A stretch of DNA of 48,510 nt, taken from CAYJDG01 sp964368875. GTDB taxonomy: Bacteria; Pseudomonadota; Alphaproteobacteria; Micavibrionales; Micavibrionaceae. Positions within the stretch are counted from its first letter, which is position 1; the number at the start of each line of letters is the position of its first letter. Below the pieces are notes generated by a model that saw nothing but the letters and a program-made list of their open reading frames with translations, was not told the DNA's origin and searched no databases. Both the position numbers and the translations under genes were made by a program. The stretch covers positions 1 through 48,510 of the forward strand of contig CAYJDG010000012.1 of NCBI GenBank assembly GCA_964368875.1. Direction: 5' to 3'. Below, piece after piece: positions 1-7,442 of the stretch.

Positions 1-8
1 CATAATTA

Positions 9-36
9 TTGACAAAAATAATGGTTGTCATATACA
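9..36 (+). promoter_or_regulatory. Putative sigma70-type promoter of the first gene
   Basis: A perfect -35 TTGACA (9-14) is followed after 16 bases by TATACA (31-36), about 50 bases before the start codon at 90. The same segment contains an inverted repeat, TGACAA (10-15) and TTGTCA (25-30) with a 9-base spacer, so an operator could overlap the promoter. This is inferred from motifs only. Confidence 0.5.
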
Positions 37-89
37 TTAGGCCAGCTTAATAAGCGGCCATAAAAATAGTATATGAGGGTGTTGTTCCA

Positions 90-701
90 ATGACCGATCG
101 CAGCTCGCCCGAGCAGACACAGCTCGCCATATTTTTACAAGCCAACCGCGCCCATGTTGAGGCCATCCATGATGTCGCAGCGGCAGCTTACAATCAGATC
201 CGCTTTCTCGGTCTGCCACGCGATAATGCCTGTAAGGCGATGGTGCGCAGCGCCCTCTCCCATACCCTTGCAACCGCGGGCGAGCCAACCGGATCGTCTT
301 CAGCCGTGCTTGCCCTGATCATGAAAAAAGCGGCGGCTCCTTATCCCGCACCATCTGAGTCAGTTGAAAGCGACAGAACGCTCAATTATTTCCGTTACTT
401 TTTTGAAATGGGCGGCACTGAGAAAATGGCGCGCTTGGCCCGCGAGGCAACCACCTTCGCCCTGAACGACCCGGCCTGCGGCACATTCGATGAGCCGCTT
501 CATGAGGGCGCGCGTCGCAGCGGTTACTTTGTCGCGGTTGTCGATGCGACCGATCACTCCCTGCGCCAGACAGAGATTCAGGACGCGATGAATCACTATG
601 TTGCGACCGCCGTCAGCGACCAGCTTGAGCATCTCTTTATCAACCATGACCGTCTGATGACCGCGATTGCCAATACCAAACGCCGGGATCTCGGACTTTA
701 A
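90..701 (+). CDS. Hypothetical soluble protein, 203 aa
   Basis: I do not recognise this protein. It has no signal peptide, transmembrane segment or known motif, and it looks mostly helical, with Ala-rich and amphipathic stretches. The start ATG at 90 is preceded by a GAGGG element at about 75-79 and by a good promoter at 9-36, so it is probably transcribed alone. Codon use matches the neighbouring genes, which supports a real gene. The next gene has its own promoter, so the two need not be related in function. Confidence 0.65.
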   Translation: MTDRSSPEQTQLAIFLQANRAHVEAIHDVAAAAYNQIRFLGLPRDNACKAMVRSALSHTLATAGEPTGSSSAVLALIMKKAAAPYPAPSESVESDRTLNYFRYFFEMGGTEKMARLAREATTFALNDPACGTFDEPLHEGARRSGYFVAVVDATDHSLRQTEIQDAMNHYVATAVSDQLEHLFINHDRLMTAIANTKRRDLGL

Positions 702-714
702 ACACACATATAAT

Positions 715-743
715 TTGACATATTAATTAGGTTTTGCTAAGGT
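715..743 (+). promoter_or_regulatory. Putative promoter of the secreted Cys-repeat protein gene
   Basis: TTGACA (715-720) is followed after 17 bases by TAAGGT (738-743), which carries an upstream TG (extended -10, TGC before the hexamer). It lies 25 bases before the start codon at 768 and 14 bases after the stop of the preceding gene. Confidence 0.4.
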
Positions 744-767
744 TCGCTCATTGCAAGGAGCTTTGCT

Positions 768-1475
768 ATGACCGCACTCTCAAGCCTCAGCACGACCTTA
801 GGGTCAGCCTTGCTCGCCGCCGCTTTGCTCACTCCTGTTCCGGCTGAGGCGCAGCGCTCCCGTTCCGGAATGAGCGGATCAAGCATGTCCAGCCCGACGC
901 GGATGAAGTCCTCTTCTTCAAATCTCGGTTTGCATACAAGCCTCGCCATCGTCTTTCTGATGGCGACATCATCATCTGATCAGGCCGAAGATCCCGCGAA
1001 GGTCAAAGCCTATCAGGATCAACTTGATAAAATCATCATTGACCCCTCTGCAGAAAACACTGCGGCACTGAGCCTGAATTACGTCCCACATGCAGGAGCT
1101 TGCCAAGAGACCGTTAATCCTAAGGGCCTGATTACAGACAGTGCCGGTGCAGAAAAAGTGCGGCCCGCATTCCAGGAATGCCTCACAACCCGGGCCGCCG
1201 ATGAGGATACGATCACCGCGATGACAACCCAGAATCCAAAATCGATTTATTATTTATCACGTTACGCTGACTATCTGCCCGCTTGCCAGAAAGAGAATGG
1301 CATCACACCCGGTGTGCGCGATGGCGTGAAGATTGAGCAGGCTAAAGCTGCTTTTAACTGCGCACTCGACCAGCGCCGTTCCTACGATAACAAAGTGTTG
1401 ACCACTTTCGCAGTTTCCACTGTGGCTCTCCCCTTGCTTTTGACGTGGGGCTGCATGGGCTTCAGAAGAAGCTAA
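768..1475 (+). CDS. Secreted or membrane-tethered protein with duplicated cysteine motif, 235 aa
   Basis: Family not recognised. The ATG at 768 has a strong AAGGAG site upstream. Residues 1-29 form a signal peptide ending AEA-QR. A Ser/Met-rich stretch (30-52) follows, then a short hydrophobic stretch (about 54-67). Two related segments come next: ACQ at 111-113 to AFQEC at 134-138, and ACQ at 172-174 to AFNC at 195-198. Each is preceded by a Tyr-rich stretch. A hydrophobic C-terminal segment (about 211-231) ends in GFRRS and may anchor the protein in the membrane. The paired cysteines (112/138 and 173/198) suggest disulfide bonds in an oxidising compartment. The 3' end overlaps the convergent rlmE gene by 4 bases. 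Confidence 0.65.
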   Translation: MTALSSLSTTLGSALLAAALLTPVPAEAQRSRSGMSGSSMSSPTRMKSSSSNLGLHTSLAIVFLMATSSSDQAEDPAKVKAYQDQLDKIIIDPSAENTAALSLNYVPHAGACQETVNPKGLITDSAGAEKVRPAFQECLTTRAADEDTITAMTTQNPKSIYYLSRYADYLPACQKENGITPGVRDGVKIEQAKAAFNCALDQRRSYDNKVLTTFAVSTVALPLLLTWGCMGFRRS

Positions 1476-2110
1476 ACATTCCGCCTGAAGCCTGTCGCCA
1501 GCAGGTACATTTCGGAACTGTCTTTGCGACTGGCCGGGGGCTTCACGTGCTGGACCTTGGTGAAGCTCTTTTTGATTTCATTTAATAAGGCCGCTTCCGT
1601 TCCACCTTGAAACACCTTGGCCACGAACGTCCCGCCGGGCTTGAGAATTTCAACCGCGAAATAATAAGCCGCCTCAACCAGCGCCATGATTTTCAGGTGG
1701 TCGGTGTCGCGGTGTCCGGTCGTGTTGTGGGCGATATCGGATAAAACCACGTCGGCCAGTTCGCCCAAACCCGCTTTGAGTCTCTCGGGGGCGCTGTCGT
1801 CCATAAAATCCAGCTGCATGAAATTAACGCCCGGCAGCGGGTCCATTTCAAGCAGGTCGATCGCCACGATCGGCGCGCATTTTTTCTCAAGCGCGATCTG
1901 ACACCATCCGCCCGGAGCCGCGCCAAGATCGACCACCGCCATCCCCGGTTTGAGGATGTCGTATTTATCGTCCATCTCTTTCATCTTGTAAGCCGCGCGC
2001 GAGCGATAGCCTTCCTTCTGTGCTTTGATCACATAAGGGTCATTCAGATGTCGCTCCAGCCAGCGGACCGAGGACTCTTTCCGGCCTTTGGCGTGTTTTA
2101 CTTTTTTCAC
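1472..2110 (-). CDS. rlmE: 23S rRNA (uridine-2'-O)-methyltransferase RlmE (FtsJ/RrmJ)
   Basis: RlmE 2'-O-methylates U2552 in the A loop of 23S rRNA during late 50S assembly, using S-adenosylmethionine. The 212-residue protein matches the family length. The SAM-binding loop VVDLGAAPGGW is at 59-69, and the K-D-K-E catalytic tetrad is visible as K42, D125, K165 and E200. The usual SDMAPN signature reads SDIAHN here, with His replacing Pro beside the catalytic Asp. The start is GTG at 2110. It follows the small membrane-protein gene by 3 bases, so the two are probably cotranscribed. Identity is certain; site specificity is inferred from the family. Confidence 0.95.
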   Translation of the reverse strand: MKKVKHAKGRKESSVRWLERHLNDPYVIKAQKEGYRSRAAYKMKEMDDKYDILKPGMAVVDLGAAPGGWCQIALEKKCAPIVAIDLLEMDPLPGVNFMQLDFMDDSAPERLKAGLGELADVVLSDIAHNTTGHRDTDHLKIMALVEAAYYFAVEILKPGGTFVAKVFQGGTEAALLNEIKKSFTKVQHVKPPASRKDSSEMYLLATGFRRNV

Positions 2111-2113
2111 AAT

Positions 2114-2494
2114 CTATCCTTCATTCGTCTGTCTGGCGGTGCGGCCCATATAGTGCCGCACAATCCCGCAGACCACTCCACCCACAAGCGGAGCGAGTAT
2201 CAGCGTCAGTGTCGTTATTAACCCGAGCATGAACCAGGCCTGCTGCTCTGAACTGCCAGCGGTGTAGATATACAGATTGATCCCTGCATACATTCCGATC
2301 ACCAGCACCGGCAGCGCGCGAAACCCGCTTTTATAAACCACCAGCACCGCCAGCAGCGTCAGCAAGGCTTGTCCCGTGGCGAGACCCGCTGTGGTATCGA
2401 ACGGCTCAGGTGCAGCGAAAACCAGCGGGCAAATCGCCCAGCTGAGCACCCCTGCGGCAAGTCCGCTGATAAATATCTTTAGACCTTTCATCAT
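2114..2494 (-). CDS. Small integral membrane protein, 126 aa, unknown
   Basis: Not recognised. Four hydrophobic segments are visible (about residues 5-27, 38-54, 62-78 and 87-110), with short polar loops and a positively charged C-terminal tail (VRHYMGRTARQ). The N-terminal segment could serve as a signal sequence, since it ends near AA-PEPF. It lies 9 bases after the preceding membrane-protein gene and 3 bases before rlmE on the same strand, so the three likely form an operon. No function can be assigned. Confidence 0.65.
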   Translation of the reverse strand: MMKGLKIFISGLAAGVLSWAICPLVFAAPEPFDTTAGLATGQALLTLLAVLVVYKSGFRALPVLVIGMYAGINLYIYTAGSSEQQAWFMLGLITTLTLILAPLVGGVVCGIVRHYMGRTARQTNEG

Positions 2495-2503
2495 GCCATC
2501 CGG

Positions 2504-2884
2504 TCAAATGACCATAATTAGGGACGACACCGTGAACGCCATGAAAAAGATGGAGAGCGAGGCCGCCAGGTAAATAACCCCCTTCGTATACGGGGAGAAA
2601 TAGGAAAGTACCAGAAAAAGCATGATAAACACGCTGTAGGTGACCAATCCGCGGTGATAAAGGGTGGCATCCCAGAGGCCCGTCGCCCCTTTGTCGAAGC
2701 CCAGCGAGTGGATAATCCCGAGTTGTAGGCGCATGACGCTCATGCACAGGATGACGAAGGCCATTGCCTTGATTCTCTGCCCTTTATGGACGGCGAGAGC
2801 AGCAATCGGGATCCAGACGGCGTCGACCCAGCTTTCGACAAAAAGATGTCCATAATGCTGGAAGTAACCAAACAGCTCGTTCAC
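2504..2884 (-). CDS. Small integral membrane protein, 126 aa, unknown
   Basis: Not recognised. I place the start at GTG 2884 because an AAGGGG element lies 8 bases upstream; an in-frame TTG at 2902 would add six residues but sits on top of that element. The protein has about four hydrophobic segments: one around residues 17-33, one around 40-55, and two in the C-terminal half within TYSVFIMLFLVLSYF and VIYLAASLSIFFMAF. It is the first gene of a probable minus-strand operon with the next membrane protein and rlmE. It diverges from the M48 protease gene, with about 70 bases between the start codons. Confidence 0.6.
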   Translation of the reverse strand: MNELFGYFQHYGHLFVESWVDAVWIPIAALAVHKGQRIKAMAFVILCMSVMRLQLGIIHSLGFDKGATGLWDATLYHRGLVTYSVFIMLFLVLSYFSPYTKGVIYLAASLSIFFMAFTVSSLIMVI

Positions 2885-2954
2885 CCGAATTTCCCCTTGC
2901 AACCGGCGCAGTAAAGCACAATTTTATGTGAGACTGCAAAAGGTTAGAGGATTC

Positions 2955-4325
2955 ATGCCAAAGCTATCCACCCTGCGTTCGGGCGCCTGTCTGGCCCTGA
3001 TCGCCCTGCTGGGAACCCAGCCGCTTGTCCGCCCCGCTCTGGCGGAAGAATCCCGTATCGTCATCCGCGACACCGAAATTGAGGCCGACATACAGTCATG
3101 GGCCGAGGGTGTCATCAATGCGGCGGGCATGTCCAGGGATCAGGTGCGGATTATTCTCATCCAGAATCCTGACATCAACGCCTTCGTCGCGGGCGGCTCG
3201 AACATTTTCATTTACACCGGGCTGATCGCCAAAACCGAAAACCCGGATGAACTGGTCGGCGTCATCGCGCACGAACTGGGCCACATATCCGGCGGCCATT
3301 TATCACGCACCAGCGAGGTTGCCGAGAACGCCTCCTTTGAAACCATCATCGCTGCCATTCTTGGTATAGGTGCGGCGTTCGCCACCGGCGACGGCGGGGC
3401 TGCCGCAGCAGGCGCTCGTATCGGCCAAGGTCTCGCCATGAATAACTTCCTCGCTTATAGCCGCGTTCAGGAATCCTCGGCCGATCAGGCAGGTTTCCGT
3501 TTTCTCGAATCTGCTGGTCAAAATCCGACTGGCCTTGTGACCTTCCTTGAAAAGCTCGGCTCGCAGGAATTGCTGCCAAGCTCGCAGCAATCGGCCTTTG
3601 CCCGTACCCACCCGATGAGCCGCGACCGGATCGATGCGCTGGAAACAAAACTCGAAGCCTCGTCTCTGCGCACCCGCGCAATACCTGCGGCCTGGACAGA
3701 GCAACACAAACGCATGACCGCGAAACTGGTCGCCTTCGTCACGCCGCAACAGGTTGTTTATCTCTACCCTGAGAAAGACCAAAGTATCGCCGCGCAATAT
3801 GCCCGCACGATAGCCGCCTACCGTCTGAATAAAATCGAAACGGCGCTGAAAGGTGCCGACCGTCTGATCGCGCAGGAACCGAAGAACCCTTACTTCCATG
3901 AAATCAAGGCGCAGATGCTGTTCGAATTCGGACGCACCGCTCAGGCCGTTTCTTCTTATGAGAAAGCGTTGGCATATGCGCCCTCTTCCGGTTTGATCCG
4001 CACCGATCTTGCCCGCGCTATGATTGAGAGTGGCGGAAAATCCAAACCGACACTCGAAGCCGCGATTGCGCACCTCAAACGCGCCCAGCAGGACGAGCCA
4101 CGTTCATCCCAAGTCAAACGCCTGCTGGCAACTGCCTATGGCCGGCTTGGTCAGGAACCGCAGGCCCGGGTTTATCTGGCTGAAGAAGCCCTGTTGCAGG
4201 GACGCACCAAAGAAGCCCGTTCACTTGCCAAATCCGCCATGGGCCAGTTGCCGCCCGGATCGCCGGAGCTGCAAAGAGCCCGCGACGTTATCAATTCTGT
4301 CGACCAGAAATCTGAAAAAGACTAG
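2955..4325 (+). CDS. M48-family zinc metalloprotease with TPR-like C-terminal repeats (BepA-type)
   Basis: This is a periplasmic zinc protease of the kind that clears misassembled outer-membrane proteins (BepA/YfgC is the best-known relative). I chose ATG 2955, with AGAGG just upstream, over the in-frame GTG at 2928. From 2955 the protein has 456 residues and begins with a signal peptide ending ALAEES. The HExxH motif HELGH is at about 106-110. A third zinc ligand is expected in ESSADQAG about 63 residues later. The C-terminal half has helical TPR-like repeats, for example in the stretches around FEFGRTAQAVSSYEKAL and AIAHLKRAQQDEP. The two disulfide-protein genes start 28 bases further on, so this reads as an envelope quality-control operon. 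Family is certain; the BepA role is inferred. Confidence 0.92.
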   Translation: MPKLSTLRSGACLALIALLGTQPLVRPALAEESRIVIRDTEIEADIQSWAEGVINAAGMSRDQVRIILIQNPDINAFVAGGSNIFIYTGLIAKTENPDELVGVIAHELGHISGGHLSRTSEVAENASFETIIAAILGIGAAFATGDGGAAAAGARIGQGLAMNNFLAYSRVQESSADQAGFRFLESAGQNPTGLVTFLEKLGSQELLPSSQQSAFARTHPMSRDRIDALETKLEASSLRTRAIPAAWTEQHKRMTAKLVAFVTPQQVVYLYPEKDQSIAAQYARTIAAYRLNKIETALKGADRLIAQEPKNPYFHEIKAQMLFEFGRTAQAVSSYEKALAYAPSSGLIRTDLARAMIESGGKSKPTLEAAIAHLKRAQQDEPRSSQVKRLLATAYGRLGQEPQARVYLAEEALLQGRTKEARSLAKSAMGQLPPGSPELQRARDVINSVDQKSEKD

Positions 4326-4353
4326 ACTGCTTCACCACATAAGGAGAATATTC

Positions 4354-5121
4354 GTGACCTCACTCAAAAGCCTAATCCTCTCTACCGCTGCCGCCGCCCT
4401 CTTGTTCACTGCCCCGGTGCAGGCCGCAGACACCAAGTCATCGCCGTTCACGGCTGAGCAGAAAGCTGCCCTTGGGACGTATATTCACGATTATCTTCTC
4501 GAAAATCCTGAAGTCATTATCGAAGCGGTCAACCGCTACAAGACCAAGGAAGAAGAAAAGCAAAACGCCGATGCGGTTGGTGCGCTGGATAAATACCGTG
4601 ACGTGATTTTTAAAGACAAGAGCATGCCGCAAACCGGCAACCTAAACGGCGACGTCACCATCGTTGAATTTTTTGATTTCAATTGCGGTTACTGCCACCG
4701 GGCCTTTGAAGGGATCAACGAAGCTATGGCCGCCGATAAAAACCTGCGCTTTGTCTTCATCGACCTGCCAATCCTCTCGCCGGAATCGAAAATGGCCTCA
4801 GAATGGGCTCTTGCTGCTAATAAGCAGGGCAAGTATTGGGAATTCCACAAAGCCGTCATGGGCTTCAAGGGTCCGAAAAATGCCGAGAACCTCTCTGACA
4901 TCGCCAAGAAAGTCGGCCTTGATGTTCCGCAGCTGCAAAAAGATGCCTCGAGCCCTGAAGTCAAAGCCCAGCTGGAGAAGCACACTGAAATCGCGCAGGC
5001 CCTGCGTATTTCCGGTACTCCCGGCTTTATCGTAGGCGACCAGATCATCCGTGGTTTCATTCCGTATGAAGGCATGAAAACGATCATTGCCGATGCCCGT
5101 AAAGGTACCAAGACTCAATAA
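4354..5121 (+). CDS. DsbA-family thiol oxidoreductase, ScsC/Com1 type
   Basis: This is a periplasmic thioredoxin-fold protein that forms or isomerises disulfide bonds. The start is GTG 4354, with a clear AAGGAG at 4341-4346; the open frame extends further upstream only as overlap with the protease gene. The 255 residues comprise a signal peptide cut after about residue 24 (VQAAD), then an N-terminal helical segment (33-70, including LENPEVIIEAVNRY) as in ScsC and Com1 proteins. The thioredoxin domain has CGYC at 111-114 and the cis-Pro loop GTPGF at 221-225. In ScsC this N-terminal helix drives oligomerisation and supports isomerase activity; that is inferred here. Its stop overlaps the next start by one base (TAATG). 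Confidence 0.9.
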   Translation: MTSLKSLILSTAAAALLFTAPVQAADTKSSPFTAEQKAALGTYIHDYLLENPEVIIEAVNRYKTKEEEKQNADAVGALDKYRDVIFKDKSMPQTGNLNGDVTIVEFFDFNCGYCHRAFEGINEAMAADKNLRFVFIDLPILSPESKMASEWALAANKQGKYWEFHKAVMGFKGPKNAENLSDIAKKVGLDVPQLQKDASSPEVKAQLEKHTEIAQALRISGTPGFIVGDQIIRGFIPYEGMKTIIADARKGTKTQ

Positions 5122-5750
5122 TGAAAAAGAAGATCGCACTCCTGGCAGGATTGGTTCTCTGCGTCCTGCTCGGGGTGCGGCTTTATACGTCATGGCAGAT
5201 GGTACTCGCACAGAACGCGGCGGCGATTGCACCATCAGGTAACGTCATCGGCAATCCACAAGGACGCCTCACAATCGTTGAGTTCGTCGATTATAAATGC
5301 CACTACTGTCCGATCATGAATGAGCGCCTGTTACAGGTGCTGGCCACCGAAAAAGATGTGCGCATCGTCGTGCGTCCGGTGCCGTGGATCGATAAAGAAT
5401 CCGAACAGATCGCCCGCCTCGCCGTTGCCGCAGGCATGCAGGGCAAGGATATTCTTTTTCACAATGCCGCGATGGCGACAGGCGGTCTGAAAAGTTATGC
5501 CGAGGCTCTGGGCATCGCCCAGGAGATCGGCGTCAACCTCGATCGCGCCGAAGCCGCGATGCGCAAGCCGGATATCGATGTGCCGCTGCGTGCAAATATC
5601 GAACTGACCAAAGCCTTTAACATTCAACGAATCCCTGGCCTGCTGATCAACGGCAAAGTCGTTTTCGGCACGGTCGAGGAAGAATTACCTACCGTCAACC
5701 AACTGCGCATCCTGATTAGCGATGCCAAAGGAAAGCTGCCCGCACAATGA
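5121..5750 (+). CDS. Second DsbA-fold thiol-disulfide oxidoreductase
   Basis: A 209-residue thioredoxin-fold protein with an N-terminal membrane anchor or signal peptide (residues 4-20). The redox motif CHYC is at 60-63 within VEFVDYKCHYCP, and a cis-Pro loop (QRIPGLLING) lies near residue 178. It lacks the long N-terminal helical segment of its upstream neighbour. The ATG overlaps the upstream stop by one base, and its own stop overlaps the copper chaperone start (ATGA), so the three proteins are translationally coupled. A plausible division of labour is one oxidase and one reductase or isomerase, but the sequence does not show which is which. Confidence 0.88.
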   Translation: MKKKIALLAGLVLCVLLGVRLYTSWQMVLAQNAAAIAPSGNVIGNPQGRLTIVEFVDYKCHYCPIMNERLLQVLATEKDVRIVVRPVPWIDKESEQIARLAVAAGMQGKDILFHNAAMATGGLKSYAEALGIAQEIGVNLDRAEAAMRKPDIDVPLRANIELTKAFNIQRIPGLLINGKVVFGTVEEELPTVNQLRILISDAKGKLPAQ

Positions 5751-6229
5751 CCCGTTTTCTCACCCTCGTTCTTGCCAGCCTCTGTCTCAGCGTGCCAGCT
5801 CTCGCAGGCGCAGGCATGATGTTCATAACCAATGAAACCGCGTATGAAACTGCGCCCGGTATGACCGCAGGTGCCGCGTTCATGACTATTTCCATGCCGG
5901 GTGGCGATCGCCTGACCGGCGCATCCAGCCCGATCTGTGAGAGTGTCGAAATTCATTCTATGACTGAAGATGATGGCATCATGAGAATGCGCAAAGAAGA
6001 AGGTCTTGATATATCTGCTACAGATGGCTTGACGCTCGCGCCGAATGGCAACCACCTGATGCTGCTCGGCCTCAAAGAACCGCTCAAAGCCGGAACAGAA
6101 TTTCCAATCACGCTGACCTTCAAAAACTCACCGCCGACGACCGTGAACATTAAAGTAAAATCACGCAGCGCCGAGGCGCATGACGCCGAGCATCCGATTA
6201 CCATCAAGCAAGTCCCGTTTGCGCACTAA
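5747..6229 (+). CDS. PCu(A)C-family periplasmic copper chaperone
   Basis: These proteins bind Cu(I) in the periplasm and deliver it to cytochrome oxidase CuA sites or detoxify it. The protein has 160 residues with a signal peptide (1-20, ending ALA). The family signature H-x10-M-x21-H-x-M is met exactly by H70, M81, H103 and M105, with M72 and M79 nearby as further possible ligands. It is coupled by an ATGA overlap to the second DsbA-fold gene. ScsC-like proteins protect against copper stress, so the context suggests a shared job in copper handling or oxidase maturation; that link is inferred. Confidence 0.88.
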   Translation: MTRFLTLVLASLCLSVPALAGAGMMFITNETAYETAPGMTAGAAFMTISMPGGDRLTGASSPICESVEIHSMTEDDGIMRMRKEEGLDISATDGLTLAPNGNHLMLLGLKEPLKAGTEFPITLTFKNSPPTTVNIKVKSRSAEAHDAEHPITIKQVPFAH

Positions 6230-6238
6230 AATCTGATC

Positions 6239-6922
6239 ATGATCAAAGCTGTCGTTTTCGATCTAGGGGGCGTGCTAATCGACTGGAATCCCCGGCACGT
6301 CTACCGCGATTTGTTTCCGTCGGAAGAGGCGCTCGAACATTTCATGACGAAAGTCATTACATCTGAGTGGAATCACCAGATGGACCTCGGCAAGCCCTTC
6401 GCGGACTGTATTCGGGAACTCGCTGCAGAGCATCCGGATTACGCCGACAAGATCAATATCTACCGTAGCCGCTGGGCCGATATGCTCGGCGGCCCGATTC
6501 ATGAGAGTGTTGATATTCTGATGGAGCTGAAGGCACGCGGCGTGCCACTCTACGCGCTCTCGAATTGGTCGGCGGAAACTTTTCCCGAAGCGATCAAGAT
6601 TTTTCCGTTCCTGCGTCTTTTTGATGGTCGGATCGTGTCCGGTGAGGTCAAGCTCGCCAAGCCTGATCCGGCGATTTATAAACTTCTGCTCGATACCTAC
6701 AATCTAAACCCGCGCGAAACGCTCTTCATCGACGATAAGAAAGAGAACGTGCAGGTCGCCTGGGATCTCGGCTTTAACGCCGTGCAATTCTTAAGCCCCT
6801 ACCAGCTTGAACAGGATCTGCTTGGCTGCGGACTGATTCCGAACGATACTGAGGATAACGATGACCCTGATGAAGACCATGGCGGTTGCTGTGGCGGAGG
6901 CTGCGGATGCTCCCACCCTTAA
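6239..6922 (+). CDS. HAD-superfamily phosphatase with Cys/Gly-rich C-terminal tail
   Basis: A haloacid-dehalogenase-like hydrolase resembling the YihX (alpha-D-glucose-1-phosphatase) branch. Motif I is FDLGGVLID with nucleophile D8; the usual second Asp (position 10) is Gly, as in YihX-like proteins. Motif II is S108 (ALSNWS), motif III is K141 (LAKPDP) and motif IV is D165/D166 (FIDDKKEN). The substrate is unknown. After the domain come an acidic linker (about 202-213) and a tail with H214, C217, C218, C222, C224 and H226, a plausible metal- or thiol-reactive site. The last 16 bases overlap aroQ, and the codons of the Gly-rich tail contain the aroQ ribosome-binding site. Confidence 0.9.
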   Translation: MIKAVVFDLGGVLIDWNPRHVYRDLFPSEEALEHFMTKVITSEWNHQMDLGKPFADCIRELAAEHPDYADKINIYRSRWADMLGGPIHESVDILMELKARGVPLYALSNWSAETFPEAIKIFPFLRLFDGRIVSGEVKLAKPDPAIYKLLLDTYNLNPRETLFIDDKKENVQVAWDLGFNAVQFLSPYQLEQDLLGCGLIPNDTEDNDDPDEDHGGCCGGGCGCSHP

Positions 6923-7356
6923 TATATATTCTGACCGGACCTAACCTGAACCTTCTCGGGCTGCGAGAGCCTGAGATTTACGGCACCACCACACTCAAGG
7001 AAATCGACCGGAGTTGCGGCGACCGCGCCGCCGAGCTTGGCCTGATGATCCGCTTCCTGCAGTCAAATCATGAAGGCGAACTGGTTACGTGGATTCAGGA
7101 AGCCTTCCTGAAAGAAGAGACGCGCGGCATGATCATCAACGCTGCCGCCTATACGCATACCTCGGTTGCCATTCACGATGCCCTGAAAATGCTCACCGTG
7201 CCGATCATCGAATTGCACCTGACCAACCCCAAAGAGCGTGAGCCGTTCCGTCACCACTCCTATATAGAACCCTTGGCCGCCGCCAATATTTCGGGGCACG
7301 GGGCCGCTGGGTACGTCATGGCGATCGAAAAAATGGCTGAACTACTTAAGGGTTAA
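6907..7356 (+). CDS. aroQ: 3-dehydroquinate dehydratase, type II
   Basis: AroQ dehydrates 3-dehydroquinate to 3-dehydroshikimate in the shikimate pathway and normally assembles as a dodecamer. The start is ATG 6907, preceded by GGAGG at 6896-6900; an upstream in-frame ATG at 6886 lies inside the HAD gene without a better site. The 149 residues match the family. Visible conserved elements are GPNLNLLGLREPEIYG (11-26, with R20 and catalytic Y25), INAAAYTHTS (77-86), the catalytic His in IELH (H104) and PFRHHSY (113-119, with R115). It is the first gene of the aroQ-accB-accC-aat cluster typical of Alphaproteobacteria. Confidence 0.97.
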   Translation: MLPPLIYILTGPNLNLLGLREPEIYGTTTLKEIDRSCGDRAAELGLMIRFLQSNHEGELVTWIQEAFLKEETRGMIINAAAYTHTSVAIHDALKMLTVPIIELHLTNPKEREPFRHHSYIEPLAAANISGHGAAGYVMAIEKMAELLKG

Positions 7357-7423
7357 CTTAAGTGGCTTTTGACTTTTGACCCCGTTTTCTTTAATCACAT
7401 CCAATTGGGATAACACTTAAGTT
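7345..7423 (+). promoter_or_regulatory. CTTAAG cluster and inverted repeat upstream of accB
   Basis: Three CTTAAG hexamers lie at 7345-7350, 7357-7362 and 7416-7421. The last two sit in a perfect 10-base inverted repeat, AACTTAAGTG (7355-7364) and CACTTAAGTT (7414-7423), separated by 49 bases. Two TTGAC elements (7369-7374 and 7376-7381) lie between the arms and could be -35 boxes, but no convincing -10 follows. This may be a control region for accBC expression; the binding factor is unknown. Confidence 0.35.
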
Positions 7424-7442
7424 TACATAAGGAACCGCCCCC

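Noticed and set aside
3303..4073. 256-codon minus-strand ORF antisense to the M48 protease
   Set aside because: Antisense shadow of a well-supported protease gene, with low-complexity Arg/Gly-rich composition.
4024..4353. Upstream extension of the ScsC-type DsbA frame
   Set aside because: It overlaps the protease gene in another frame. The signal peptide begins at GTG 4354 directly after AAGGAG.
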